Source of the DNA: Liquidambar formosana
Lineage: Eukaryota > Streptophyta > Magnoliopsida > Saxifragales > Altingiaceae
Reading direction: 5' to 3'
Length of the DNA stretch: 64,000 nucleotides
Assembly (NCBI GenBank): GCA_039720395.1
Contig: CM077833.1
Span: 16,863,133 to 16,927,132 of the forward strand
The notes below the pieces were generated by a model that worked only from the letters and a program-made list of their open reading frames with translations, searched no databases and was not told the origin of the DNA. Shown here piece after piece: positions 43,358 through 55,900 of the stretch (positions are counted from its first letter, which is position 1; each line of letters opens with the position of its first letter). The position numbers and the translations under genes were made by a program.

Positions 43358-44451
43358 TGCAGGGCAAGACAGGGCTGTTACCTGCACTACGGTTAAACCT
43401 GTAATTATACTACCGTTTAATTCTCATTTTCAACACTTCAAGACTCGGAACACCCATTACTTTGAGCTTTCAAAAGCTGTTCCCACATTCTTACAATACG
43501 ACACATATTAGGTACAATATTGTCCACTTTCATACCATATCCCTAAATTTTAGTGATCAAGATCACCTAGTCTCACGCGTGCCACTTTCTTTGACTATGT
43601 TAATACGTTTCACACGCAAACCTTTGCGTGGAGCATGTCATCTATGAGTAAGTTTTCAATTTAACTGTGATTTGGGAATGGAACCAAGTGAGGATATCGG
43701 ATCGATCAAAAAGTAGTCTAATATTCTCATGTTGTTCCATCTTTATTAACTCGCTGATATCATGCGAATCATATCACAATTATTTATAATTTTTTGTCGT
43801 AATGTAAAAGTGAGAGTTTCTGTGACTGGGCAATGGGTGCAACAGTGATAAGCTTTTGTCTTTAATAATAATAATAATAAAAAAAAAATGCTATTTGTCT
43901 TGTCCTGAAATATAAGAATTTCATTGTCACTCCAATACATGCGAGGAAAATGCTACTCGTTAGTGTTTACTTCAAATATTTTTCTGATTTTGACCAATGG
44001 AGGCTTACAGGTTGTAGAATAGAAGGTGGACGTGGAATGTGAGGACTCGAAGGGTTCATCAGGCGGCTGGGCTTGGGTGGCATTGCGGGACTGGGTACGC
44101 GGCTTCAGTGGTTGGTCTGTAATGTATTAGTACTTGTTTTGTTGGTGGGGACTTGGCCTCAGCTATGACTGACTGGACATCAAAAAGGGTGAAGGTTTTT
44201 GAAAGGATTTCCACGTGATAGCAGTGTTAGGTGAATTTTCTGTACTACCCCTCACCAATGTACATTATTGTTGTTTATCCAAAGCTGGGTTTTGTAGTAG
44301 TTGTTGAGTTTTGGGTGTCAGTAACTTCATGATGGCAAAAAGGAAAAATTTCATGATGGAAGTGTATATTGGGCATTATCATCACTACAACTATACGTGT
44401 CAAATTTTTATGGGAATTATTTGCTTCAGCACCACTGTGTTTGTTAAGCTG

Positions 44452-44625
44452 CAGAGGTGATCCCATCAGTACGTGCTGATGTAAGTTACATCAGCACTAT
44501 GTATTGAGGGTTGTACCCTTGCATTGATTCAATGCATCTCACATTCACTAATGCACAAGGTACAACTCCCAATGCAGGTTTTGATATAAGTTATATCAGT
44601 ACGTGCTTACCTGATCATCATCCTG
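44452..44625. mobile_element. hAT-like MITE, family 1, copy C (inverted)
   Basis: This copy lies outside (TA)n, so its borders are clear. It starts CAGAGGTGATCCCATCAG and ends ...CTGATCATCATCCTG, giving CAG termini. TTAAGCTG flanks both sides (44444-44451 and 44626-44633), an 8 bp duplication diagnostic of the hAT superfamily. It defines the boundaries of the other copies. Confidence 0.85.
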
Positions 44626-46579
44626 TTAAGCTGGGCCACTTCTGGCAAAAAATTTGGTAGCATTGGATAAGTAGGTCATTTTAAATGATAAACCAGTTAT
44701 TTAAAATGATAAATCGATCACTTCAAACGATAAACGGTCACTAAATGCTAAGTGATGTCTTGTTAAATGATAATTAGTCTATTATAGGTCATTTCAAATG
44801 GTAAATGAGTTTAGTATCATAAATACTTTTATAGGTTTATCTGGGGTGGGGAGAAAAACTTATATTCTTTATGTAATTTATGATACGGTTGATTTAGTAT
44901 CACACATTAATAAGAATATAATAAAATGAGATTATTATAATATTTTTTTATCCCATAATAATCTTATTTTATTTTACTCTTATTTACACCTAACAATGTC
45001 CCAATTATATGGAATACCCACTCCTACGATGTTGGAAATGTAGGATAATTGTAACCTTTCACCAACCAAAAAAAGGTAAAAGGTTAAAAACTAAAAGATA
45101 AAAAGCATCAGCGTAACCGACATGGCATCGATGGCTAGCTATTAACGCTTGATGACTTTTTCTTTCTGTCTTTGTTTTGACCTGACAGTATTAGTAGAGC
45201 TGTCTTCTTTCACTCGGCGCGAAAAAAGTCATTTGGGTCTAGGTGATTCCATGTGATTTGCTGGTCGGTTTTCTATCCAAAAGGCATGGGTTGAGGAATG
45301 GGACATGATGAGAAATGGCCATGTGATGAACGTTGAACCGAGGCTGTATCATTTTCAAACCATAATTAATTACGTGGGATATCCGTTTCCCCAAAATAAC
45401 ATTTTCTACTGGTACTTTGAGATCAAAATAAAATGCGGGTGTAGGTCTTTTTTAGGCATTTTGTGTGAATGGTTCGAATGTTTCATCGAAGAGGATTTCA
45501 CATTCGCCATGTAATTTGAAAATTTTGACATTTTGATCATTCAAACGAGTAATGAGGGTTGATTTCACTATTCACCATGGATGGTAAAATTGAATGGGAT
45601 TAAATCCGATTACAACGATTTGAATATGCGAACCCCGCAAACGTTTCAAGTGTGTCTTTTGAATTACAAAAGGGTACACACGCCTTTAACCAGGAAAGAG
45701 CACACGTTCCTAGATTTTTGAATTAGATTCTCTTAAAGGCTAATTACTCCTAAGATAAAGAGCGGAGTCTAAAATTGATAATTTGATTGATTGAGAGAAG
45801 TTACAATGAAGGCTTCAAGGCTTATTTATAAAATTACAAGAAAACTACTCATAATTTCCCAAAACTACTAATAACTTCCATTTACTTGTATGTACTAACT
45901 CCATTCTAATTGCTCCACATGTCTCCTTGTAACCTCTAAAAATGAACTTATGTCATATGGGCTGTATTTTCTTTATAATTGCCAAGTGTCCTATAAAATT
46001 CAACACATAATAATGATAATAAAAATTAATATTTTTAGGGTGCAAACAATATCTACGCATTAGACTTTTTAATGAATGATTTTGGATTCAAACTAATATA
46101 AAAACATTGATATTTATATATTGATCTTGGGGTTAGGAGAAATGTTAATTAATTTCTATCTATTGTAAAAATAAAAAATAAAAAATCGCTGGACCAATTT
46201 TTTCCCAATTACATGTCACTGGAGGGACTCTTTATTTGAGACTACCTTTCACTCCTACAATATTGTTTTATGATTCTTCTTTCTTTAGGGGTCTATGGGC
46301 ATGGTTCATTCCGTAATTCGCGCCTCTAATTGACAGTGAATCGTCATAACATGACCAACTGTCAGCACCAGACATTTCTCCTCTTTTTTTTTCCTTTTTG
46401 TTTGTTTGTTTTTGTTGGTTAAGAAGGCACACACAAAGCAGGTCAACCTGTAACCCTGAAACCCTTCCGAGGAAAGATATGCCAATTGGCCACAGGCTCA
46501 TTTCTCTAACATATAGTAATGAGGCCGTTTATTGCCATTCCTTAATTTTATTTCTACTCCCATTTATTTTACTTTTTTA

Positions 46580-46862
46580 AAGTTTTATAAAAAATATGCC
46601 AGGTTTTTTATAGAAACATGCCGTGTTACCCATTAGAAAATATCATTTCAAATAACTTTGTAAGATAATTTTTTTTCAAAATCTACTGTTTAAATAGAAT
46701 TTTTTGCCATTTACGATATTTGTTTCATTTTTGGCCAAAAAGTACTTAATCGAACAAATTCTATAACAACTTTCTCTACAAAGCTGTTCAAAATAATGTT
46801 TTCTAGTAAATAACGTGATCGTTTTCATAAAAACCTTGTATATTTTTCATAACAACTTGAAA
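46580..46862. mobile_element. foldback-type MITE
   Basis: About 80 bp imperfect arms: left ATAAAAAATATGCCAGG, then CATTAGAAAATATCATTT; right, read from the other strand, ATGAAAAATATACAAGG, then TACTAGAAAACATTATTT. The centre contains TTTGGCC-type sequence. A related copy begins near 63818 and runs off the window. No target duplication fixed. Confidence 0.6.
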
Positions 46863-47632
46863 AGTTAAAATAAGTGGGGGTGCAAATAAAATTAAGGGGT
46901 GACAATAATCACCCCCCATAGTAATATGGTGGAACAAGGGCTCTAAAATGGGTTAGGCTGGGCTGCCCTTAGTGAGGATTGGGTCGGGCCTAAACAATCT
47001 TTACTATTCATTTGGGCTAGGGTAAAGAAATAAAATTCAAAACCCAAGTCCATTTCGGTATTAGGACATGCCTTGGATTTTTGTTGGGCCTCGGTCTCAA
47101 GTAAAGCCTACTTCCGACCAGCTTCTTCTTATTCCATTTTTCTTTTTAAATAAGATTAAAACTCTAGGATTAGTGATATTGGACCCCATTATTCCACCTA
47201 TACTTTCACGCCACGTCGTAAGAGGTTTTTTTTTAGGACTGTTAAGGGGGATCCAATAGCATTACCCTTTATAAATAGATCATTGGCTGAAATAAGACAT
47301 TTGTAGACTTTATCCCAACTAAGTTTTATAGATGTTTATACAATTTGATACACCTTATATAAACTTTTTAAGTTTTTATAAATTATATAGATATTTACAA
47401 ATATTATATAAATTTTTATATGTTTATACGATTTGATACATGCAGGATGTTGGTACTTGTTTGTTTGGGGCTATTTGTAAATTCCTATTTTATTATTTTT
47501 TTAATCTTCATGGGAATCTATTGGCCTAAAGGTAAATATGTGTCATAATAATGGTGTATTATTTTTTATAAAATAGGCTAACTTGGGGTTTCGCCTCCTA
47601 TTAATAATTGGCTATGGCGGGGTTGGGCATAA

Positions 47633-48016
47633 GAGCATCTCTAAAAGTACTAGTTATTTTTTTGTTACTTTACCTAATAAAATGACATTTTCCAAAATAG
47701 CTAGCTAACTATCCAAGTGAGTACTCCACGTAGTTATTTTTTAGCTATTTCAAATTTATTATTAATAATCTTTATTTTTTTAAACCATTTGGTGGAGAGA
47801 GAAAGGGGGAATGCCCTGCAAAGAAAGAGGGAAAATGCTATTTTTTTAACTTAAAATAGTTTAGCTAGTGAATATTGGCTAGCCGAAAATAGTTAGCCAA
47901 AATGATAATAGCTAAAATAGATAGTCATGTAGTTAGCCAATTAGAGAAAGAAAAATGTGATTTGTCTAGTTAAAATAGTTTAAGAGGATTGGATAGTTAG
48001 CCCATTGGAGATGTTC
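47633..48016. mobile_element. Tourist-like MITE, GAGCATCTC family, copy 1
   Basis: Starts GAGCATCTC and ends GGAGATGTTC, flanked by TAA on both sides (47630-47632, 48017-48019). Interior rich in AGTTATTTT and TAGCTA words; non-coding. PIF/Harbinger-type by target site. Confidence 0.7.
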
Positions 48017-48278
48017 TAACTAGGCTTTAGGCTAGGCTTGGCCCAATTTTTTCAGATCGGGTGGATATGGGCCTGTGGGCAAAACTTACCCTACTTAGGT
48101 ATAATAATGTGATATATAGACCAATTATTTACCTAAATTTACTTGTGCTACTAATAAATTTTATAATTTTCATTAAAATAATAACTAAGCTAACGTGGCG
48201 ATTGTCACATCAATTGGACAAATAGATTTGAACAAAACAATTAAGATTTTTAGCATTTTTTAATATAACAAAATTTAA

Positions 48279-48617
48279 GAGTATCTCCAACAGGAGTAGT
48301 TATTTTTTCTCTACTTTAGAAAGTTTGACAACAACTCTTTCTTATTTAGCTAAGGGAGTTGAGAGAACTCTCCAACAAGACTAATTAAAATAGAGAGTTC
48401 CCTATTTAAGTGAAGGTTCCAATAGAATTAGTTATTTTTTTCTTATAAGATTATTTATTATTTATTTTTTAGTTAAGAAAGTCAAGATAACTATCTATAT
48501 TTGGAGAGCCTCAAAGGATTTAACAATTTTAGAGAGTTGGATAGCTAATCTTTAGGAGATAGTGCTACTCTTTATTTTAGCTAAAAAGTTAAAATAGCCG
48601 GCCTCTTGGAGATCCTT
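48279..48617. mobile_element. Tourist-like MITE, GAGCATCTC family, copy 2
   Basis: Starts GAGTATCTCCAACAGGAG and ends TTGGAGATCCTT, flanked by TAA on both sides (48276-48278, 48618-48620). It shares ends and interior words with copy 1, which lies 262 bp away. Confidence 0.7.
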
Positions 48618-49423
48618 TAACTAATAATTTATCTATTTATTTATTTATGAAAAATGATATATATTATATTACTAGGTAAGATGAGCTCAGTCTGTTACAA
48701 CCTAATCTATAACACAAGATGGCATTTTTTCTATCCAAATGGAAACATCATCAACAAATTTAGCATGCTTGACTAAACCGTGGGTAACCTCATTCCCCTA
48801 TCTACCAACATATAAGAAATGACACGACACAAGAGAGGATGCTGCTTCATCTCGAATATCTTCAAACAAATAAGCATTTTAGTATGATAACCAATATCAC
48901 GTGGAGTGAGGCTCTTTTACTTTCATTATAGAAAAAAGGTTTTACGATCATAGTTAGATTTTCAAGATTTATCATGGACACATCACGAGTGTTAACACGC
49001 TTACATTAACACGAGTATACGTCAAGTTTAAATGTCAACAGTTTATTTATTTATTTTTTAAATCAATGAATTTTATTTTCGCATAATCACAGTAATTTAC
49101 TTAATTGTGATTAGAATTGTTCACTATTAAATACACAATCGTGATTTATATGATGTTAGGATAATAGAGTTTGTGGATTTTACCTTGATAAAATGATTAA
49201 TAACCATCATATTCTATCATAGGCCTATGATATATATTATGTCTTTAATTACTATTTGTATCACATGCACACCATGATCAATATAAAGTTCTGGCGACTA
49301 ATCCCTTCAACAATTGCAGCCCTCCCATCTCTTATGCACTAGGACAATTATGGCGACTAGTCACTTGGCTAATGGGTAGCCAATGTTTTCCTAGTGCATT
49401 TTTAAACATACTCCTTAAGTCTT

Positions 49424-49430
49424 TATATAA
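49424..49430 (+). promoter_or_regulatory. candidate TATA box of the bZIP gene
   Basis: TATATAA within the palindrome TTTATATAAA, 530 bp before the start codon. It would give a leader of about 500 nt. No other TATA-like word nearer the gene is as good, but a start within the GA-rich region without a TATA box is also possible. Confidence 0.35.
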
Positions 49431-49881
49431 AGTTATTAATATTTAATGGTATGGGCAGATGACAAGGCGACAAGCTAATAACTGTAAAAATTGGAGCAGC
49501 ACGTTGCGCAAGATCCAATCCTCTGCATTCTCCAAACACCTAAACCAAGTAAGCCCATTTAGCCGGCAAAGATCCCCATCTAACCGGCAACCGGCTATTC
49601 TTTTTGCCATTTATGGCAATTCCCAGAAACCCTTTTCCTGTCTTCCTGTCATCATTCATCTTCCCCATCAACTCATTCACTACCCCGTACATTCAAACAT
49701 TCCGTGCGGTTCTCACCCTCTCTCACAGTTTCACATTTTAGCTCATCCACTTCATCTCATCCGAACACCAATTTTCAAAACCCTAGGAGAGAGAGACAGA
49801 GAGAGAGACAGAGAGAACGACACAGATAGTGTGGATTATTATTTTGAGAGAGAGAGAGAGAGAGAGAGCGCGCGCGCGGGT

Positions 49882-49938
49882 ATGATAGAGAGAGAAACTA
49901 GAAAGAGAGTGCTGAAACTAGAGAGAGAAAATCTCTGA
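49882..49938 (+). CDS. short upstream open reading frame in the bZIP leader
   Basis: ATG at 49882 opens an 18-residue frame (MIERETRKRVLKLEREN plus L) ending with TGA at 49936-49938, only 22 nt before the bZIP start codon. It lies in the GA-rich leader (about 49790-49932, with a (CG)n run at 49868-49878). Such a position would reduce initiation at the main ATG if the leader is transcribed as assumed. It has a frame-1 upstream extension without a start in the likely mRNA. Conservation is untested. Confidence 0.4.
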   Translation: MIERETRKRVLKLERENL

Positions 49939-49960
49939 GAAGCCCTAGAAATCTGCGGAA

Positions 49961-52900
49961 ATGGCGTCGTCGAAAGTGATGTCGTCTTCGACATCGAGAA
50001 ATTCGGATCGATCGCGACGTTCCTCTTCTTCTACAAAGCCATCCTCGGTCTCCGATCACAACAAGAACGGCAACAACCACCACCTCGCCGCCATGACAGT
50101 CGATGGACTCTTACGCAATGTCTACGCCGGCGCTCCCTCCGGCCAAACCACCTTACTCAACGCCGAAATCACCTTACTCGACTCCTCCACCACCGCCGCC
50201 GCCGCCGCCGCCGCTGACGGCCAGACTGACAATTCGTTGTCGATTCCTCGGCAAGAGAGTTTCTCGAACGTGCACAAGACCGTCGATGATGTATGGAAGG
50301 AAATTGTGGCTGGTGAGAGGAAGGAGTGTAAGGAGGAGGAGCCTGATGAGATGATGACTTTGGAGGATTTTCTGGCGAGGGCGGAAGCCGTGGAGGAAGA
50401 CGAGGTGAAGATGCCTCGGCCGCTGACTGAGGCGGATACGGAGAGGCTGAGCGGAGGGGTGTTCGCCTTTGAACCGATTCCGTCGAGTCCGTTTCAGGCT
50501 ACTCAGGTGGAGGGATCGGCCATTGGATTTGGGAATGGGGTTGACGTGATTGGAGGAGGCAGAGGGAAGAGAAGAGCAGCTGTTTTAGAGCCGTTGGATA
50601 AGGCTGCTCAGCAGAGGCAGCGTAGGATGATTAAGAACAGAGAGTCTGCGGCGAGGTCGAGGGAGCGGAAGCAGGTGACTTATTTTTTTTTTCCAAAATG
50701 CTCTGCTTGGTTGCTGAGAAATTGAGGGAAAAGAGAAGATAAGAACATGAAATTGTGAAAAGTTTTGTGTTTAATGTTGTTTTGATTTCCTTCAGCATTA
50801 GGACAACACTGACTCAACTAAGCCAAATGGTTGACTTAAGCCCAGTTGAGAGGAGGTTTTGGTTTTCTCATGTCTCAATTTCATTAGATATCTAGAATTG
50901 AAATGTGCATGGGTTCCTTTTGTTTTCCCGCAGTTTCTCAGCGATCAATCAGAGGGGGCTATGCTATTTATTTTATTTTTTTGATACTTCTGATTAAATT
51001 TGGTTTTGTCGAGCTGTTTACTCTTTTGTGGATTGAATTTTAGGCATACCAAGTTGAACTAGAATCATTAGCGGTAAAACTAGAGGAGGAGAATGAGCGG
51101 CTGTTGAAAGAGAAGGTATTGCTTTGGTTTTATTTTCAGGCTTTTCTGAGGATTTAAAATGTGAAGATCATGCCTGCAATTGTTTTTGTCTGTTGTGAGC
51201 AGTAATACTGTGGTGTAGTCTTTGTTTTTGCAGAATTTGAGATTCAATTTAGTGTCCATTTCCAATAGTCAAATGTGGTTCACCCCACTTTAATAATTTG
51301 AACACACTGGTACAATCAAGATAAACTTCTGTATATGGACAAATTCCTTCACTGGATAGATGTTTTGGGCTTGTCAAGGACTAATCAGGGTTGATTGATA
51401 AGTTAGCATTTAAAAATATATGTAACTAATCCTGGGGAATTAAAAGTTTATTTGCAGCAACTTCTGTTTTGCTGGCGTCCTCTCATTTTCAATGAGCAGT
51501 GTCTTATACTCTTATCCCTGGAGGTTGGCAACATGTAATCTTCTTTTTTTTTTCTTTTTTTTTTTTTTCGATATGCAACGAAAAAATTATTAATAGAGAA
51601 GGAGAATGTACAAGAGGACGAGGAGTCCACTGAAAAAAGAAAAGAAAACAGAACAACAGCAACAATCCTACATCCCACACGCCTGCTAACCAATAAGAAG
51701 AAATAAGGAATAAAGTCACTCCACAAAATTCTTTAGAAACCGAAACCCAAAAGGAGGCTAAAAAAACCACCCTCTCCCATAGAATCCCACTCTCCTCTGC
51801 CTTGTTGTCAAATACCCTCGCATTTCTTTCTATCCACAAAACCCAATAGATAGCAAGAACCACACATCTCCACAACACTACCCCCTTGGAACTCCTACCA
51901 AAACCACCATAGTCAATCACTAGCAAATCAGCACACGAAGCTGGAGGAACTGCAACAAATCCCAGTTAGCTGAAACAAGGACAGCCACATTGAAAAGGCC
52001 ACATCACAGTGCAAAAACAAATGGTCCAAGCTCTCAGACGCCCTCCTACACATACAACACCATTGGGGTGATAAACAAAACTTAGGTCTTCTTTTCTGCC
52101 CCATATCATTTGTATTAATCCTTCCATGAGCAACAACCCATGCAAAAACTTTAACTTTTAAAGGAACCTTTGATTTTCAAATCATCTTAGAAGGAGGGAA
52201 AGAGGACAAAGCAGGACTATCAAGAGTAACATCCAAAAAAAATTTACATGAGAAAATTCCAGAGGAACAATGAACCCAACTTCTCTTATCCAACTTCCAA
52301 TAACTAAGAGTGACCCCATCAAGCCCGGATAACAAAGAGGAAAACTCAACCAACTCTCTATCATTAAAATTTATGAAAAAATGAAAATCCCAACCAATAG
52401 GCGCCGAGGACGAAGTAACCAAACTTTGAATAGAAAAACCATGAGTGTAAGAGAGATTATACAATCGGGGAAAACGAGTTGAAAAAGGGCACTCACCTCT
52501 CCAAGAATCCTCCCAAAAACGAATCCTTTCCCTATTATCCACCACTAGAGCAATATGCTCCAAAAACAGCGGCAATCCCTTAGCAATGGACCTCTATGGG
52601 CTCCGGGTAGAAGTCCTCCCACCAACACTAGAATCCCAGCCATTATTCTGCAAGCCATATTTGCTTTTGATGACCAAGTGCCATAAAGAATCCCTCTCCA
52701 GTGGAAATCTCCAGAGCCATTTACCCAATAAAGCAATATTCCTGGAACTAATATTTCCCAGACCAAGCCCCTCTTTACCTTTAGATCTAGACACGACCTC
52801 CCAATTAACCAAATGATCCTTCTTTCCTTCCCCCCTGCCTTCCCATAAAAAATCCCTCATCAATTTTTCAATTCTCAAAGCCACTCCCATAGGAATCTTA

Positions 52901-55900
52901 AAAAGAGACAAATAATAAATAGGAATGCTAGCCAATACAGATTGAACTAAAACCAATCTCCCTCCCTTTGAAATCAATGCCCTCTTCCATCCATCCGATC
53001 TCTTTCCAACCTTATCAATAACCGGTTGCCAAAAGTTAGCATGTCTTGGATCCCTCCCAGGGCAATCCTAAATACTTCATTGGCCAACTCTCTAATGAAC
53101 ACCCAATCTCCCTAGCTAACCTACCCAATTTATCTTGAGAGCAATTCACCCCAGGTAAAGAACTTTTTCCCATATTCACCTTCAACGCAGACACCAACTC
53201 AAATATTTGTAAAATGTATCTCAAATTGCTAAGATTGTGTCCATTGCCAGATACAAAAAAGAGGGTGTCATTAGCAAACTGCAAATGTGTAACCGAAACT
53301 TTATCCTTCCCAATAGTGAACCCTTCAAGCAGATTACACTTGTAATCTTCTTTGCATTTTGGCTTTGTCACAAGTTGTTTCCTTGATCACGGCAGAAGAG
53401 GTTTATATATATATATATATATATATTTCTTCTTAGTTCAATACATGTCCCTTTTGCCCACTCTTACCCCCTCTTCTCACTTAAGTAACGCCGACTTGAA
53501 TCAACTTGCCTTTTCCGTTTTACTAGCTTCTATTAATTCAATCCACTCCCCATTTTTAAAAGTTGCTTCCTCAATTACAAAAATTTTAACTTCTTCCTAT
53601 TAGGTCATTCCATGTCTCCAAGGGCAGAGCCAAGATTGTGTCTATGTGAGCACAAATATAAAGCCCAGAATTAATTTTTAAATTTTTTTTTTTTTTATAT
53701 AAAATCTTCCCAAAATTAATTTTACTGTATATTTCTTCAATAATTTAGAAAGACAATGTTCTCAAAAGGCTAATCGTAACACTTAAAATATGATTTATAG
53801 ACTTTGCACTTAAGTATGATTTGTAGCTTTTGGATTTCCTCAAACACCTACAACTTTACCAACAAGCTTGGCTGCCATTTCTTGACATCCTATGAAGCAC
53901 GGATACTTCAAAACACCAATGAATCCGTATCGTATCCATATCGAATATCAGTATGCTTAGGATACTCCCTGATACATATCTGATACTCTCTATACATATC
54001 GGAATAGTAACACACATTGCCACGTCATCGGATACTTCTCAGATACACCTCAGATACGTTTGAGATTCCTTTAGTGTTAGTTTGTAATTATTTTTTAAAA
54101 AATAAACGGGGTAAAATTTAAAAATACATATACCCATACTTCGATTGAAACAATAAACCTATTTTATTACTCTCATCTTTGTTCTCTTCCTACTCTGTCT
54201 CTCTTCTAGGGCAACCATTGTAGAGCAATAGAACTAAATGGCTATTTTGTAATGTTGATGTCATTCTGGTTTTTGTTTTTCTATGAATGATGAACATTGT
54301 TGTTGCTTACGGATGTATTCTTTGTACATTTGTTCTTGCATATTAATTGATTTTGTAGATGTTTCAAACTTTTGTGTGTTTATTATTGAAGTTTTAGACC
54401 AAATATTAAAAGTAGTATATTTATTTATTAACGTATCTCCACCGTATCATGTCCTAGATTTTTTAAAAATTGTCGACTCGATGTATCCGTATTGCATCGT
54501 ATCTATAACCCGTATCTGTATTTATGCTTCACAGCTCTCATCAAAAGCTCCACAATTAACGGCCACATTCATCATCAATGTTGCCACCATTACCACCTAT
54601 CCCATAATAGAATTTCATCTAAATTTGTAAACCATCATCAATCCAGCATTCCGAACACTCCTCCTTTGCTCTTTTGCTCATTCCATCTAGTCTCTCATAC
54701 TTATTACCACACACACTCATACATATTAACACTATATATATATAGGATGATGATCATGTAAGCATGTGCTGATATAACTTATATCAACACTTGCATTGGA
54801 AGTTGTACCTTGTGCATTAGTGGGATATGAGGTACATTGGATTAATGCAAAGGGTACAACCTATAATGCATGGTGCTGGTATAACTTATATTAACACATG
54901 CTGATGGGAAAATAACCGTACATATATATATATATATATATATAGGGCTGATCATGTGCGGGATATCTTGGAGTATCCCGTTTGATCACAGCAGTCCGTG
55001 AGCGACACGCACGCATTCACGGGCCCGCGTGTGTCACTCACGGACGGCCGTGATCGAACGGGATATCCGGGATATCTCGTACATGATCAAAGCTTTATAT
55101 ATATAGAGCAATTGTGCTTACATGTACCTCTAAGGTTCTTCCCCTCCACTCACCACATAAATACACCTGGCTCAGAAAGGTTGCCATCATGTGTACCTCT
55201 TGCTATTTGTTGTGGTCCTGAATTTTTTTGAGGATATAATGAGATTTATTTCTTTCATTGAATTTTTGAAACTCTGATGCTGTCATAGTTTTTGGTTTTT
55301 TCTTGTATACGTCGTGTACATGTTTTTAGTTTAGTTAATATAATTTACCTTATTTGGAAAAAAAAAATAGTAACTTTTTGCAGCCGATAACTTTATGCTT
55401 CATAACTTGATTATTGTTTGCCAAGTTAACGCATTTCAAATTCTTAAATTTTCTAGAATATAAAGTTCAGTGATTGTGTCAAATTATGACACTTTTATTT
55501 GAAACAAGGCCACAACTCCATTTTGCATTATTTGTTAGAGGAGTTGAGCCCGTTAATTTCTTTTGATGGGCTCAAAATGAACTTCTTTGATGTTTCTCTT
55601 GAGAAAAATTTGCAAATTCAATTATACACTATAGGATATCGTTGAATGCACTGATGAGGAGTATTATTTGATCCAAATTGGAGGTGCTACGAGGACAAGA
55701 GGAAGGTAAAAAGGAATGTGGTTTGTGAGGGGGGCCATATGATTTTTGTAGAGGATATGGCCATAGTAACAATTGAATGACAAAGAAGGATTCATATTGC
55801 CTACCCGTAAATAGTGGCGATATAGAACTTTGTTGAGTTATGTAGTATAAGATTATAAATTTATGGGCCTTTTGAAACTGGGGTATGACCCATTGATATT

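Larger units (their letters stand above)
43358..49423. other. intergenic between MED26c and bZIP genes
   Basis: Contains the MED26c 3' UTR at its start and several MITEs listed separately. No conserved exon was seen. A 69-codon frame near 45305 and others lack motifs and splice context. Microsatellite-like (AAT)n at 43866-43878. Confidence 0.5.

Noticed and set aside
43462..43647. Extra exon downstream of the MED26c stop codon
   Set aside because: The gene ends in the conserved GGVQARHW at 43357; the later frame has no similarity and no acceptor site that keeps the phase.
49459..49938. 159-codon frame upstream of the bZIP gene
   Set aside because: Its upstream part has no motif and its C-terminal half is the translation of (GA)n DNA. 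Only the short uORF at its end is kept, as a leader feature.
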